The notes under the pieces are model-generated. The model was not told the DNA's origin, did not search any database, and was given only the letters and a program-made list of their open reading frames with translations. From Alisma plantago-aquatica (Eukaryota; Streptophyta; Magnoliopsida; Alismatales; Alismataceae), in contig OY856412.1 in NCBI GenBank assembly GCA_963693085.1, positions 1,058,674,244 to 1,058,738,243 of the forward strand: a DNA stretch of 64,000 bases, in the 5' to 3' direction. Shown one piece after another: positions 12,358 to 23,779 of the stretch (the stretch's first letter is position 1; each line of letters opens with the position of its first letter). A program made the translations under genes and the position numbers.

Positions 12358-14451
12358 ATTTAAGATAAAGCCTTACGTAAGGCCTCCGACCTAGGTAATG
12401 ATAATCCAACTAAATGACAACCACAAAAGTGAAAACTAGAACCCTATATTTCTCATTTAGCAAGAGAAAATATCAAAGAATAGTGGACCATATTTCAGAA
12501 TCAATTTTATAAGAGTTTTCATTTACTTTTTGAAGTAAATTATACAGGGAATAGGGTGAGTAGACTGTATAAAAATTCCAAATCTCAAAAAATATTATGT
12601 TAATTGATATTTTTGTATAATGAAACTTGCATAAGACATAGGTGGAAGAAGGAGAGACATGTAGACATCTATTTAATGTGGTTGAGATACTGTAAAGGCT
12701 TTCTAATTTGTGCCTAGTTGAATTTGCAACCATTGGGTTTTGGAAAACAATATTTATTGAGTTGAGAGGGAAGTAATACAAGATTATAGATCAGATTAAT
12801 TAAATAAAGATCAATGCATTCAATTTATCTTTAGATCCTGGGAGCTGGAGAACATCAATGATTCCTATTCTAGGCTACTGGGAAGCCACCTCAATACCTT
12901 CTTTGGGTTGTGGCCAGAGGAAAGTCACAAGATGTTTTCCTCATTTTTAGGCCACACAGGACAACCAATTTACTTCTAGACATATTGCCACTTGACTCAC
13001 CTTGTAGGACCACAAGAGGACTTATTCAACAAAAAAGGATATTAGAAGAAGGAAAATACAATTGTAAGCATCGATGACTTGCTGAAAAGGCTTCTCAATA
13101 TCATACAAAATCATTTAGATGCAGAGGAATCCCACTTGAGTGCAAATGAAAAAAATCACTAAGACATAATCTCACCATAATCTTTTCTTGTTATTTTCTA
13201 TTTCATGTGGACCAAAAAGAAGATTTCTATTTTATCAAGTGTGTGAAAAAGTTATATAATATAATACCAATTTATAGAAATGGATTTGGGTTATCTTTGG
13301 AAAACCTCTAGGATCTTGTAGGAGTATCCTTGGTTAAATGATACGTTGGTTCAACAAAAAAACAAAATTATGAGGCAGTATATTTTACTTATTACATTGG
13401 CCTAATTTATACTTTAACCTAGTGGCCTTTGGTCAAGTATATTTGATTGAGTGCCCTTTGATCCAACCTTGCCTTCAACTAAAGTGTGTAGGGGAGTGTC
13501 TAGATTCAACTCAACACCTAGAATTAATATTTTCTATATTAAATACTCATATATCAAACTGGAATTTATGCAATTTATCACTCCATCAAATTGGGAGTTC
13601 AACTAAGAGACATCCATAAGTGTATTGATCCTTGAAAGTCTTTTGATGAACTTGGAGTTTGTCTAATATCACATTCGTAAAGAATTAGTCATAAAAATTT
13701 ATAGTGACATAAATGTCACATAATGAATTTTGTCTCTAGACATGGATGTAATAATACATAGAAGTTTCCATGTTTCCATAGTGTCCTAAGTAAGACCCAA
13801 ATGGAGGTAGGCTCATTAGCATTACTCCTTTTATGATACCAAAAATAATTGAAAATATATAAGATTTGAATGGTATTGGAAAATAATAGTTACATAAATA
13901 ATAACACATTGTGTCTATACACATCGTCTTAACTCATATCTTCCCTAAATACTTAATAACATAATTTTTACAAAATTTATAGGAATCGTGTCATTCTTCA
14001 CAATAGGTCTAGAAAATGATTTTTGGCCAACAATCTCTCCCCTTTTGATGATGATGATAATTTTCTTGCTAAAACAAATATCAACAAACAATATTTGCTT
14101 TGATTGCAGTGATCCATACCATGTCTTTAATACAATGTGCATAATAATGGTAAAGCATATGAATAAAATGTAGTGACTTTGACCATAGAGTTAGGAAATG
14201 TAGTTCCACCTCTAAGGATGATGCACTTGTATTTTAACTTTTCATAAATATATCTCCTGGAAATGAATATCAAATAGTATTTTTAAAAGTTTTAAAACTA
14301 AAATCAAAATGATATTGATGGTCATAAACTCAAGTAAGCCTCGTGGTAACAAATAGCATTTACCTTCATCTATTTTCCTTCTTTTCTTTATAAAAAAGGA
14401 AACATAAAATGTCAATGGACTAAAGAAATATAACCATATACCCCTTGATGT
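12358..14451. other. AT-rich flank, possible copia LTR remnant
   Basis: No open frame here resembles a known protein. On the minus strand the sequence beginning TGTTGGCC at 14032 follows a polypurine tract (see 14033-14047). Part of this stretch may therefore be the 3' LTR of a decayed minus-strand Ty1/copia element. I could not find the other LTR end. Confidence 0.35.
14033..14047 (-). other. Copia-style polypurine tract (putative)
   Basis: On the minus strand the sequence reads TCATCATCAAAAGGGGAGAGAT, immediately followed by TGTTGGCC. A TGATGATGA-AAAAGGGGGAGAT-TGTT arrangement is typical of the PPT/3' LTR junction of SIRE-type Ty1/copia elements. No coding region of such an element was recognised beside it, so this rests on the motif alone. 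Confidence 0.4.
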
Positions 14452-15342
14452 GAGATCCCCTACAAAAATAACTCAACCACCAACAACCAGATCAGGTGGC
14501 AGCAACGGGTGGTAAGTGAGAGAAATCTCCAACTTCTCTCTAGAAACATCCCTAAGGTCTCATCTTCCCTGCCCCAGTGAGCTCCAGTCCGGCGAGCCCC
14601 AACCAATGCTTCCCCGCCCTTCACGATAAGCGTTACTGTGGGAACGGCCGCACTGAGCCCGGTCTACACCCCTCCTGTCCTTCGAGCTCTGCCCTTGATT
14701 TCTCAGCACGGGCGGAGCGATCATATCAGGTTAACTGAAGAGGGTCTGGCACATCCTCCCCTCCCTCTTCACCCGACAATTTCCCACATGTCTGGCATGC
14801 TAGGCGACGGCGAAAGGTACATCCTCCCCTCCCTCCTTACTCCTCTACCCTCTTTTCTCCCCAACCTTTACTCCAGGGGTTTGGATCACTCCCGAGGCTC
14901 CTAGTTTGCAAACCCAAGATTAAATGGCAACATGCAGACCATTTAACCATAACATCTATTTTTCCCCATCAAATGGCAGCTGGGGCACTTTTTCTCTCTA
15001 ATTCACCCAGGACATTCTGATGCTCTAAAACATCCCTTTTCGCATATCTCTCCAGCTACCAACCTTTCTGTCATATATCATTTCCCCTCTCTGTGCCTTA
15101 ACTACATTCACTTTGGGCTCAATTCTCTACTTCCCAGAGAATATTGACTTCAAAAATTTCTCACCTACTTTCTCTGCCAAGATCACATCATGAGAATGGG
15201 AGGCCTACTCACCTTGGCCACATGCATAAACAAGGCTCGACTGTAGACAAAAGGCAAATGAAAAATCTTCAGGAGTGCCCTAAAGCAGAAAAAAACCTCA
15301 GTGCTAGATGATAGAATAAGGGCACCATCTATACCTCCAGAC

Positions 15343-17768
15343 ATGGACTCTCGCTTCACCTTCATGGAGTATCCACTCTCAAACCCTTCTTACTCCACAT
15401 GTATTCCACTACCCAAAACATGGATCTATCACAAGTTCGACCTGTCTCTAGGGTCTTGCATGATTAACATAGGTCACCATTCCTTCCCAGTGATGGTCAC
15501 ATGGTCTTCCCAGGCAGATCACCACTAGAAAAACAAAGCTTCAACCCTTCTCATCTCTGAGGGTTGGGCCCAGTTGATCTCTGATCTCAAGCTCAAGCCA
15601 GAATGGACTATCTACATCAAGCCTATAGGTAATCGAACATTCTTGGCTTGGGTAAGGGATTTCAATGCTGACACACCACCTGAGCTAGCACATCTCTATA
15701 AAAAACACGATCGAGTGAGTTCAACTTCATCAAACTCGGTAGATCAACTCTTCGTTCGAGATATCCATCAACCCCCGATAGGTTCAAAGGCTTGGCCCAT
15801 CTCTGTTTCCTCTTGCTCAGAGGAGGAAGATGTAGCAGACACATCGTCAACACCACAACAAACAAGCTCCATTGCAGCAAGGTACCATCTTTTTTCTCCC
15901 CAAAATAAAAAAAGACTACAAAAATTTCACTCAACACGCTCCACAAAACCCTAAACCCTCGAACTTTCATAGTGGATGATATCATCCCAAAAGACACCTT
16001 TCTCCTAAACCACACTTTTCCTATTTTAGAACAGGAAAAATCCACACACCTCATCAACAAACACCTAAAGGAAAACCCAACCACCCATACTTGGAGAATA
16101 GCCCCTCCTAGAAGACCTTTTTAGGCCCTCCTCTGCATTTTTTGCAAAAGTAAACACCATTCAGCTTCCAGATGCCCTTCCCACTTTACCTACTTCAGAT
16201 GCCACCAAGTAGGTCACACCAAAAGAAACTGTAAGACATGCCCCCCCAGTAAAACTCAGACCTTCTGCTACCCCTGAGCATTTTTTCCCTAGACACCTTT
16301 CTGATAAAGTTACGACCCTCAAAGAAAAACAACGAGTTCCCAAAAAAAGCGATACAGTCTATAGATGCCCCAACTATCCCTCTCCCTCTCCCTCTCCCCC
16401 ACTCACAAGAAACACTTTTGCATGTCTTGCAAAACTCCCTTCCAAGCATGCAGACACACCCCAAACCCAACATCAACATATAAACACCAGATTTGTGCCA
16501 TATACAAAACCCTACCACAAACCATCAAACCACATATCATCACCACCAAAACCCCGCTCTTCCAGTACAACTTTTGGTGCTTTCATACACAACACCAACA
16601 CCAACCCTACACCATCATACATGGAAACCCCAAAACACGTTGAATATGTGATAGCCCTTGACTTACCTACAAATTCTATGAGGCTGCTCAAAGTCCTTAC
16701 TCTGAGGAGCATCCTAATCACCATTGAAAATAACATAGACAACAACCTGATAAATGTCCTAGATATCATCCGCGCTCTAGCCCTCCTTATCCCAAGATAT
16801 ATGATCCTTAAGCCAAAGATATTTTCTCCAACCCAGCTGATATACACGATTCCTGAAGGTACACAAATTAACCATATTTTCAACCAGATTCTCACTATTC
16901 CATGTGGATCTAGCTTTATTCAAGCCAGATTGTCAAAATGGACGGCTGATCTTGGGGCTTTCCCAGCTCTTGCCGATGGCCCTGGCTGGGTATCCATCTC
17001 CAATCTCCCACCACACATCTTTGAAGCTGAGATTTTTAGAGGCATATCCCACTCCATCGGGGCTACTCTTCAATACATCAGCCCTGAAACCCTACATCCT
17101 ACCCAATACATAAAAGCCTTTTGCCTTTTTGTAGTCAAAGCTTCTATTTCCCTACCTCCTTCCATCATTATTATGATTGGAGAATCTATCTACAACATCA
17201 AACTGTCAGCCGAACATCCTTCTGAAAATAGAACAACCTTCTCTGATCTATCAAACCATCCACCATCATGGTTCTGTCCAAATAAAGATTGAAAGGTACC
17301 AAATCCTACCCCCTTTCAATTGATAGATAGCTCGTTTGGGAAAGAAAAAACTCAAACACCACCTCCTTCGATAACACAAACTTTCTTTCCAGCCGGAAAA
17401 GAACCAGAACCCCCACTCCCCCAATAAATGGAAACACCTCTCCACCCTCAGACACTATTTTTCCTTTGCCAACTTCTACCAAGGAAAGTAGTCGAGCTCA
17501 AAACTCAAGTAAAACCACTTTGAAAAAACAAAAACCTGTCATGCTAAAGGAAGTTAGATCTTCGCAGAGTCCTCAGCAGAAGAGCCTAGGGAAAAGTCAA
17601 GGAGGCAGCAAAACCCAGAAGCTTATGATGCATGGCCCTAAAAAGGAAAACAAGAAACACATCGTCAACAGACTGGAATCAGGTACATCCACAAACACTT
17701 CATCTAGTTCATCCTACACAAAATCTTCTATTCTAGATGCCTCTTCCCCACTTTTTACAAACTCATAA
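15343..17768 (+). pseudogene. LINE ORF1, nucleic-acid-binding protein, decayed
   Basis: ORF1 of plant L1 elements binds the element RNA. The likely start is ATG 15343. The frame has an amber TAG at 15526-15528 and runs on to 15954. Two CCHC-like zinc knuckles are readable at about 16129-16235 (CIFCKSKHHSASRC, then CHQVGHTKRNC). From 16495 to 17292 an open frame has a hydrophobic, DUF4283-like pattern including WVSISNLPPHIF and IGATLQYI. A Lys/Ser-rich basic tail follows at 17466-17768 in another frame. At least three frame changes separate these parts. Zinc knuckles lying before the WVSISNLPPH block is not the order I expect for DUF4283/zinc-knuckle ORF1 proteins, so the architecture may be unusual. 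Confidence 0.65.
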
Positions 17769-18023
17769 ACTGTGACATAGACAACATAGAAGACCTTGCA
17801 TCTTGGTCAAACATCACTAGCTTCACAAAATTTGCTACAAACATAGGCATACAACTTGAATATGAGGACAAGGCACATAAGGCTTTAGATGACATTGAAC
17901 TTTTTATGGGTTGGACCGATAGAAGAGATTTGGAAACTACCAAAGAAATTTTTGACCTTCTTACAATTGATTAGACTATTTTTTCAAACCTTCCTTTTCT
18001 CTACAAAAAAAAAACCACCAAAT

Positions 18024-21000
18024 ATGCGATTTTCTTCCTGGAACATCTGTGGAGATGCAAACCTTAATAGACGTAAGGAAATCTTCTCACACATCTACAA
18101 AAATAAAACAGACCTGATCACTATACAAGAGACAAAATCTAGTCTCTCCCCCTTTGCTCTCAAAACCATCGATGACAATAGAATTACTGACTGGGTCCAA
18201 ATCTTCCCCACTGGCTTCAAAGGAGGTCTCATAGTGGGATACAACAATCTTACCTTCTCTATCATAAACTCCTCCACACTAGGCTACTCCATAACCATCA
18301 CATTTAAAAATGCATCCGATGGTTTTGGTTGGAACTTCACTGGGGTATATGGAGAACCTGGACAAAATAAAATAGCCTTCTTATCAGAACTAGAATCGCT
18401 TATGATTTCATTCCATAAGACTCCCTGGATTATTAGTGGGGACTTCAATTTGATAACCCAAAACTCTAATAGATCCAACCCCAAAAATTCTGCACAACAC
18501 ATGACATCAGTAGAAAAACTCCTCACAAACATGCATTAGTCGAACTAAAACCATCAAATGCTTCCTTTACATGGTCAAGAAATCAAACTTACGTCAGGCT
18601 TGACCATTTCATCTGCTCCACCTCGTGGGAAGACAAACACCCACTCTCCATGGTTCACATCTCTCATAGAGCCATCTCTGACCATTTTCCTCTTATTCTC
18701 GATACCACTACTGAATCATCGGGTATGCGACCTTTCAAATTTGACAATTATTAGCTCTCCATAAACAACTTTTCGAACAATTGTGTAGAGAATTGGAAAT
18801 TGGCAGACTCCCAGACCACAAACCTTGGTCTCCACATTCTCCAAAACACAAAATTAAATCAAAGTACACATAAAAAACTAGAAGCACACCAACCCAAACA
18901 AGCTCTCAGAAACCCAAAAAGACCTTGAAGAAAAATTCCTCTTTGTGGACAAGGACCCTACAACTGACCCAACTATTGTCCTTTATATTAAAGCTGACCT
19001 TGACTTCACAAAAGAGTGTATTGACACTATATGGAGACAAAGAGCAAACATAACATGGGAAAAAGAAGGGGACAAAAACACAAAGTTCTTTCACAAAATC
19101 TGTAACAAAAATTACCGAAAAAACTCCATCTCATACCTTTATATAAATGATAGGATCACAACCCACAAACCAACTATCACAAACCACATTACAGACACTT
19201 CAAAAACATATTCAACAACAACCACAACCCCTCCTGCCTAAATGACTTGAACTGGCCTATGATTTGCCCTACAAACCTTGAAAATCCTCTAAACCTTACA
19301 AAACCTTTCTCCCCAAAGGAATTGAACACGAACATAAAAACTCTAGGATTAAATAAATCACCTGGACCTGATGGACTAAATGTGGAATTCTGTCTTGCAA
19401 ATTGGAATCACTACAAAGTTGACTTCCTGGCTTTACTTAAGACATTCTACGAGAGTGAAAATCCCCACAACATCATCAAACACTTAAACCAAACTTTTAT
19501 CACTCTAATAAAAAAAACCAATCAACCTGACCTTATCTCCTAGTACAGACCCATCAGCCTAATCAACACATCATACAAAATATTAGCCAAAACTCCAGCA
19601 AATAGAATAAAACCCCACATGAACAAAATCATTCCCCTCAATCAAAACACCTTTATCAAAGGAAGAAGCATCCAAGATGCTTACCTGATGGTAAATGAAA
19701 GAATACATCTCTGTCACAAAAATAGAACACCTTTGCTAGCCATCAAATTGGATTTTGATAAAGCCTTTGACTTTGTAAACTGGAACTGTTTAACCAAAAC
19801 TCTCTCAGGCTTTGGATTTCCACACAAATGGGTCAGCTGGATCCATGCTTGCATCTGCACAAACCATTTTTCAACAATCATAAATGGGGTTCCTTTTGGC
19901 TATTTCCATAATACTAATGGCCTCAGACAAGGCGACCCCCTCTCCCCTTACCTATTCATCATAATCATAACCATTCTCTCCCGCATGATACAACTAGGAA
20001 AAATTAGTGGACTCATTAACTCACTAGAGGAATGCAAAGAGAACATTATACAATTTGCTGATGAAACCATTATCCTCTCCTCCCCAGAGGATGCCTATAT
20101 ACTCAACATCTTCAGAATTTTAGGCATTTTCTCCTACATTTCAGGACTTAAAATAAACCTCCAAAAGTCGTCCATTTTTGGGGTACACCTCGATCACTCA
20201 ATTTTAAAAAAAATTCAGGGATCTCCTTAGATGCAAGATTGATGACTTCCCCATTCAATACCTAGGACTCCCCATTACCCCCCACAACATCACAAATGAA
20301 ACCTGGACCCCCATCCTCGACAAAATAAATAAAAAACTCTCAACTTGGACAAATAACTTTCTAAATCTCTCAGGAAGGCTTACTCTCTAAACAATGTCAT
20401 CACTCCAATTACCACTCACTACCTTAGTTGTATCCCTCTTCCAACCAAAACAAGAATGCTTCTTGACAAATTGTGAAGGAAATTCCTCTGGAACAACTAC
20501 GATCCCTCCAAAAAATCTGGAAATCACTACCATCTTGTAAATTGGGACATTATTGCTGCCCCTATAGACCAAGGAGGTTGGGGTATACTAAACATTGAAA
20601 CCTATTCTTTTTGCCTCATAATGAAAATTATCAACAGTCTAGTTAAAAATAAGACAAAAATTTGGACGAGCCTCATCAACTGCAAATACTATAAAAAATG
20701 CCCTCCCTGGCACAAAGTGCCAAAAAAACCAGCCTCAACCCTTTGGAAATACATAAATAAAAACATCCAAAAAATAACCCAACTCATCAACACTCCACCA
20801 CACTCTCATCTACACATTTCCTTCTGGAACGATCCATGGCACAAAAAAAATTTTGTTCTAAACCTGCACACAAATTGGGCCATTCCAAACAACCTCCTCA
20901 AGATCAACATTGTCAAGGCCCTTAGCCTCTTAACAAGCAACAAACCAAACACTCTCAAACGATGCATTCTCATGCACCTCAAACCAGATGACCTCTCTGC

Positions 21001-21542
21001 TATGAAGCAGATTCTTGAAAATAATTCCTCAAACCATATCACATCGAGATGGGGAAACTCTTACTCAGTTAAAAAAGCGTACACTTACCTATCCTACAGA
21101 GGTCTCTCCCCCCACCACAAAAATATGGAAACAAAAATGGCAACAAAAACATAAAACCTTTCTATGGATGCTCCTTCACAACAAGCTGCTTACTGAACAA
21201 AACCTATCCAAGAGAGGCTTCATTGGCCCATCCAGATGCTCTCTATGCAAATTTGACATAGACTCGGTGGAACGCATTTTCTTTAAGTGTAAATTTTCAC
21301 TAAGCATCTTCTCATGCTTCTCACGAAATTACCAGCTCGATCTCTCATCAGCAACCTTTCCCCTACAGATTACGCCAAATAGACACTACAACTCCTTCAT
21401 GGGAAACGATATCTTCATCATCATTAGCTGGAACCTTTGGCTTGAGAGAAACAACATATTCTTCAACAACACTCCAAAACAGAGGCAAAATATTATCTCA
21501 CAAATAGATGCAGACCTTCATATGTTCACCATGTGCAGGTAA
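18024..21542 (+). pseudogene. LINE ORF2, endonuclease and reverse transcriptase, decayed
   Basis: ORF2 nicks target DNA and copies the RNA. The start at 18024 (MRFSSWNICGD) is the normal beginning of the APE-type endonuclease domain. Endonuclease marks are QETK (about 18128), GDFNL (18440), FTWSR and RLDHF (18570-18610) and SDHFPL (18675-18695). RT follows: WEKEGDKNTKFFH (about 19057-19095), NKSPGPDGL (19350-19378), FIKGRSIQDAYL (19650-19685), LDFDKAFDFVNW (19747-19785), GLRQGDPLSPYLF (19920-19956) and QFADETIIL (20050-20076), then YLGLPIT (about 20260). A C-terminal zf-RVT block, FLWMLLHNKLL ... CSLC ... FFKC, is at 21160-21290. Breaks: frameshift near 18535, stop near 19541, frameshift near 20215, several stops 20230-20620, frameshift near 21115. 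The catalytic FADD is FADE, and the His of the zf-RVT block is replaced by Arg. Confidence 0.88.
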
Positions 21543-21879
21543 ACAAGTACTAGATGGGAAGGAGGACTCTGAAGAAGGTGAATCTGAAGCCCATTTTCTC
21601 TGTGACCTGAAGGCAATGGTGGACGATGAAATGGGTGTTAGTTTGCTACAACAACATTACTGATTTTGTTCTGTACCCATAGCTTCCATATCTCCAAAAA
21701 TTTATGGCTTAGTGTTAAAAGAGGCTTGTTAAGGGGTGCCTCCCCCTTGAACTTTTAACATCACTTTCCTTTACCAACAGAACTTTACTTATGCCTTTTA
21801 ACCTATATTACCCGACAAAGCAGGTGTTTGCTTACTTTTATTTTAATATATGCTATGACCTTTATCAAAAAAAGAAGAA
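21543..21879 (+). other. LINE 3' UTR and A-rich tail
   Basis: Non-coding tail between the last ORF2 stop and the downstream target duplication. It ends ATCAAAAAAAGAAGAAG. No stem-loop stands out. Confidence 0.7.
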
Positions 21880-21897
21880 GAGATCCCATACAAAAAA

Positions 21898-23779
21898 ATG
21901 AAATTACAATCATGATACCATCAATTGGAATATTTATAATCCTAACTGATACAATAAGTCTTTTGAGATGTCTAACAAATTTTTATCCAAAGTACACTAA
22001 TAAGTGGAAAAACTAAACCCAAATTATATCAAAAGAAAGTTAACAATACAAATATGACTTTTTGAATAGTTGAAGTCATAAAATGTAGTATGTATAAATA
22101 ATAAAAGTTAGTAGTCTCAACTTTATCAAAAATAATTTCCTTCATATGAAACAAGGCCAAAAATATATAAACTCATGGCTAGTTTTAAGGTATTTTCTTT
22201 TAGAAACAACACCAGATCATGATACCATGTAACAAGATGCTCAAATATATTAGATAAATTGCAATATCTGTTCAAAAAATTCAAATCTCCTCAAAAAGTT
22301 TGTAACAATGAATCCACATCCTAATCCACACCTATATAATTCTCTTTTCAATAGTATCCAATGGTGTGGTCCAATTGAATAACAATGTAGAATGAAGTGC
22401 ATAAGCTTCGAACAAAGTGAGTGTTTGATCAAAGTTGAAGTGGACAACAAAGTCTTGAAGTCTGTGAAATCAAAATAATAAATTCATTGAAAAGGTTGTG
22501 TTTATGGTTGCTCATAGTTGTAAGGGTCAACCCTACCAGTGTAGGCATGTCTAGGAGATTCATCATATAGAGAGGGATTGACATGAACCATGCTTTAATT
22601 GGCATATTCTAAAGCTTGATGGCTACACTTAAAATTTCAACCAATTTGATTTCCCAAACGAAACGTATATGCAAAATCATTTGCATGGTTACATGGACTA
22701 GGAGCTTTTGGTGCTTGATCAAGGTCCCAACATCCTCTTCTACCTCATCATACTCTTCAACCCCATAAGCTCTTTTATACCCAAAGTTCAAGCCCAACTA
22801 TTCAATGATAGATTGACTCATTTTTTTTGCATTTCTACAAAGTTTGTAATTGAGATCAGAGAGACATTTTATTGTATATTATGTAATGATGGAACACACA
22901 AAATCAACATATGATGGTGTTCTTAGAAAAATCTATATTTTTTGTCGATAAACTTACAAATGTTAAGGGAATTTCTTGGCTAATGCAATAATAATTTGTT
23001 GAACGAATTCCAAAACCTCAAAAGTGTTTTCTTTATAAGGAAGTATTGAGTAAAAATATGAAAATTGTCAAACACGTAGGGGAATAAAAGTTGTGGTCAT
23101 ATGTGTACCCTTAATCTCACACATGGATATCCCTTCTACTATGATGTAGTTACTAATGACTAAATAAGAAATGATACATTTATTATAGGTGGATAAGGCT
23201 TCCAGAGGGTTTTCATTAGAAATGTCAAGATAATGTGAGTAAGTACCATAGTAAACTTCAAAAATAATATGAATGGCATCCTCCATAAAGTTGATAACCT
23301 TTTATGCAACAAGAATAGTGATATACTGAGAGTGTTTATCTTCCAATGAAATGTCAGAGTCAAATTTCTAGTCCACCATGACTGGCCAAAAGAGACTATA
23401 TGACTAGGACATATCCTCCATGTCTCGGAATGAGAATAGTCTCATGATGTAAATATTGGCGATGGAGAAGATTTCTATGGGTGGAGAGGAATGGGGTCAT
23501 AAATATAGAGTTGGTATAGTATTCCACCACATAAAGTCAAAGAATTTGCCAAGAACATGGAGATAAATCTTAATGGTAGAAATGGATCAGGCTAGAGATT
23601 CAAAACAAACATGTTACCAAATTTAAGATCAGTGATTCTGGGTAAACTGTTCCTGTAATAAAAAACATATGATAACTACAACGAGAAAGAACTTGATGGT
23701 ATAATAGATAAAAATAGGTTTCCTAAGATATTTTTTATGGATCCTTTTGACCCATATTTGTCTTTTTGGAATTCAATAT
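21898..23779. other. AT-rich stretch, no recognisable gene
   Basis: Before the LINE inserted, this was continuous with 12358-14451. Open frames are short and unrecognised. A run of eight T at about 22820 could be the antisense A tail of the LINE remnant further right, but no target duplication was found. Confidence 0.4.

Larger units (their letters stand above)
14470..21879 (+). mobile_element. L1-type LINE retrotransposon with target-site duplication
   Basis: A 7.4 kb non-LTR retrotransposon. The flanks match: GAGATCCCCTACAAAAA at 14452-14468 and GAGATCCCATACAAAAA at 21880-21896, a 17 bp duplication with one mismatch, as expected for target-primed reverse transcription. The 3' end is a short A-rich tail (ATCAAAAAAAGAAGAAG). 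Inside are a 5' leader, ORF1 (about 15343-17768), ORF2 (18024-21542) and a 3' UTR. The 5' end lies at the TSD and the leader is about 870 bp, so it appears full length. Both ORFs carry stops or frameshifts. The sense strand is strikingly poor in G and rich in A and C. Confidence 0.92.
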
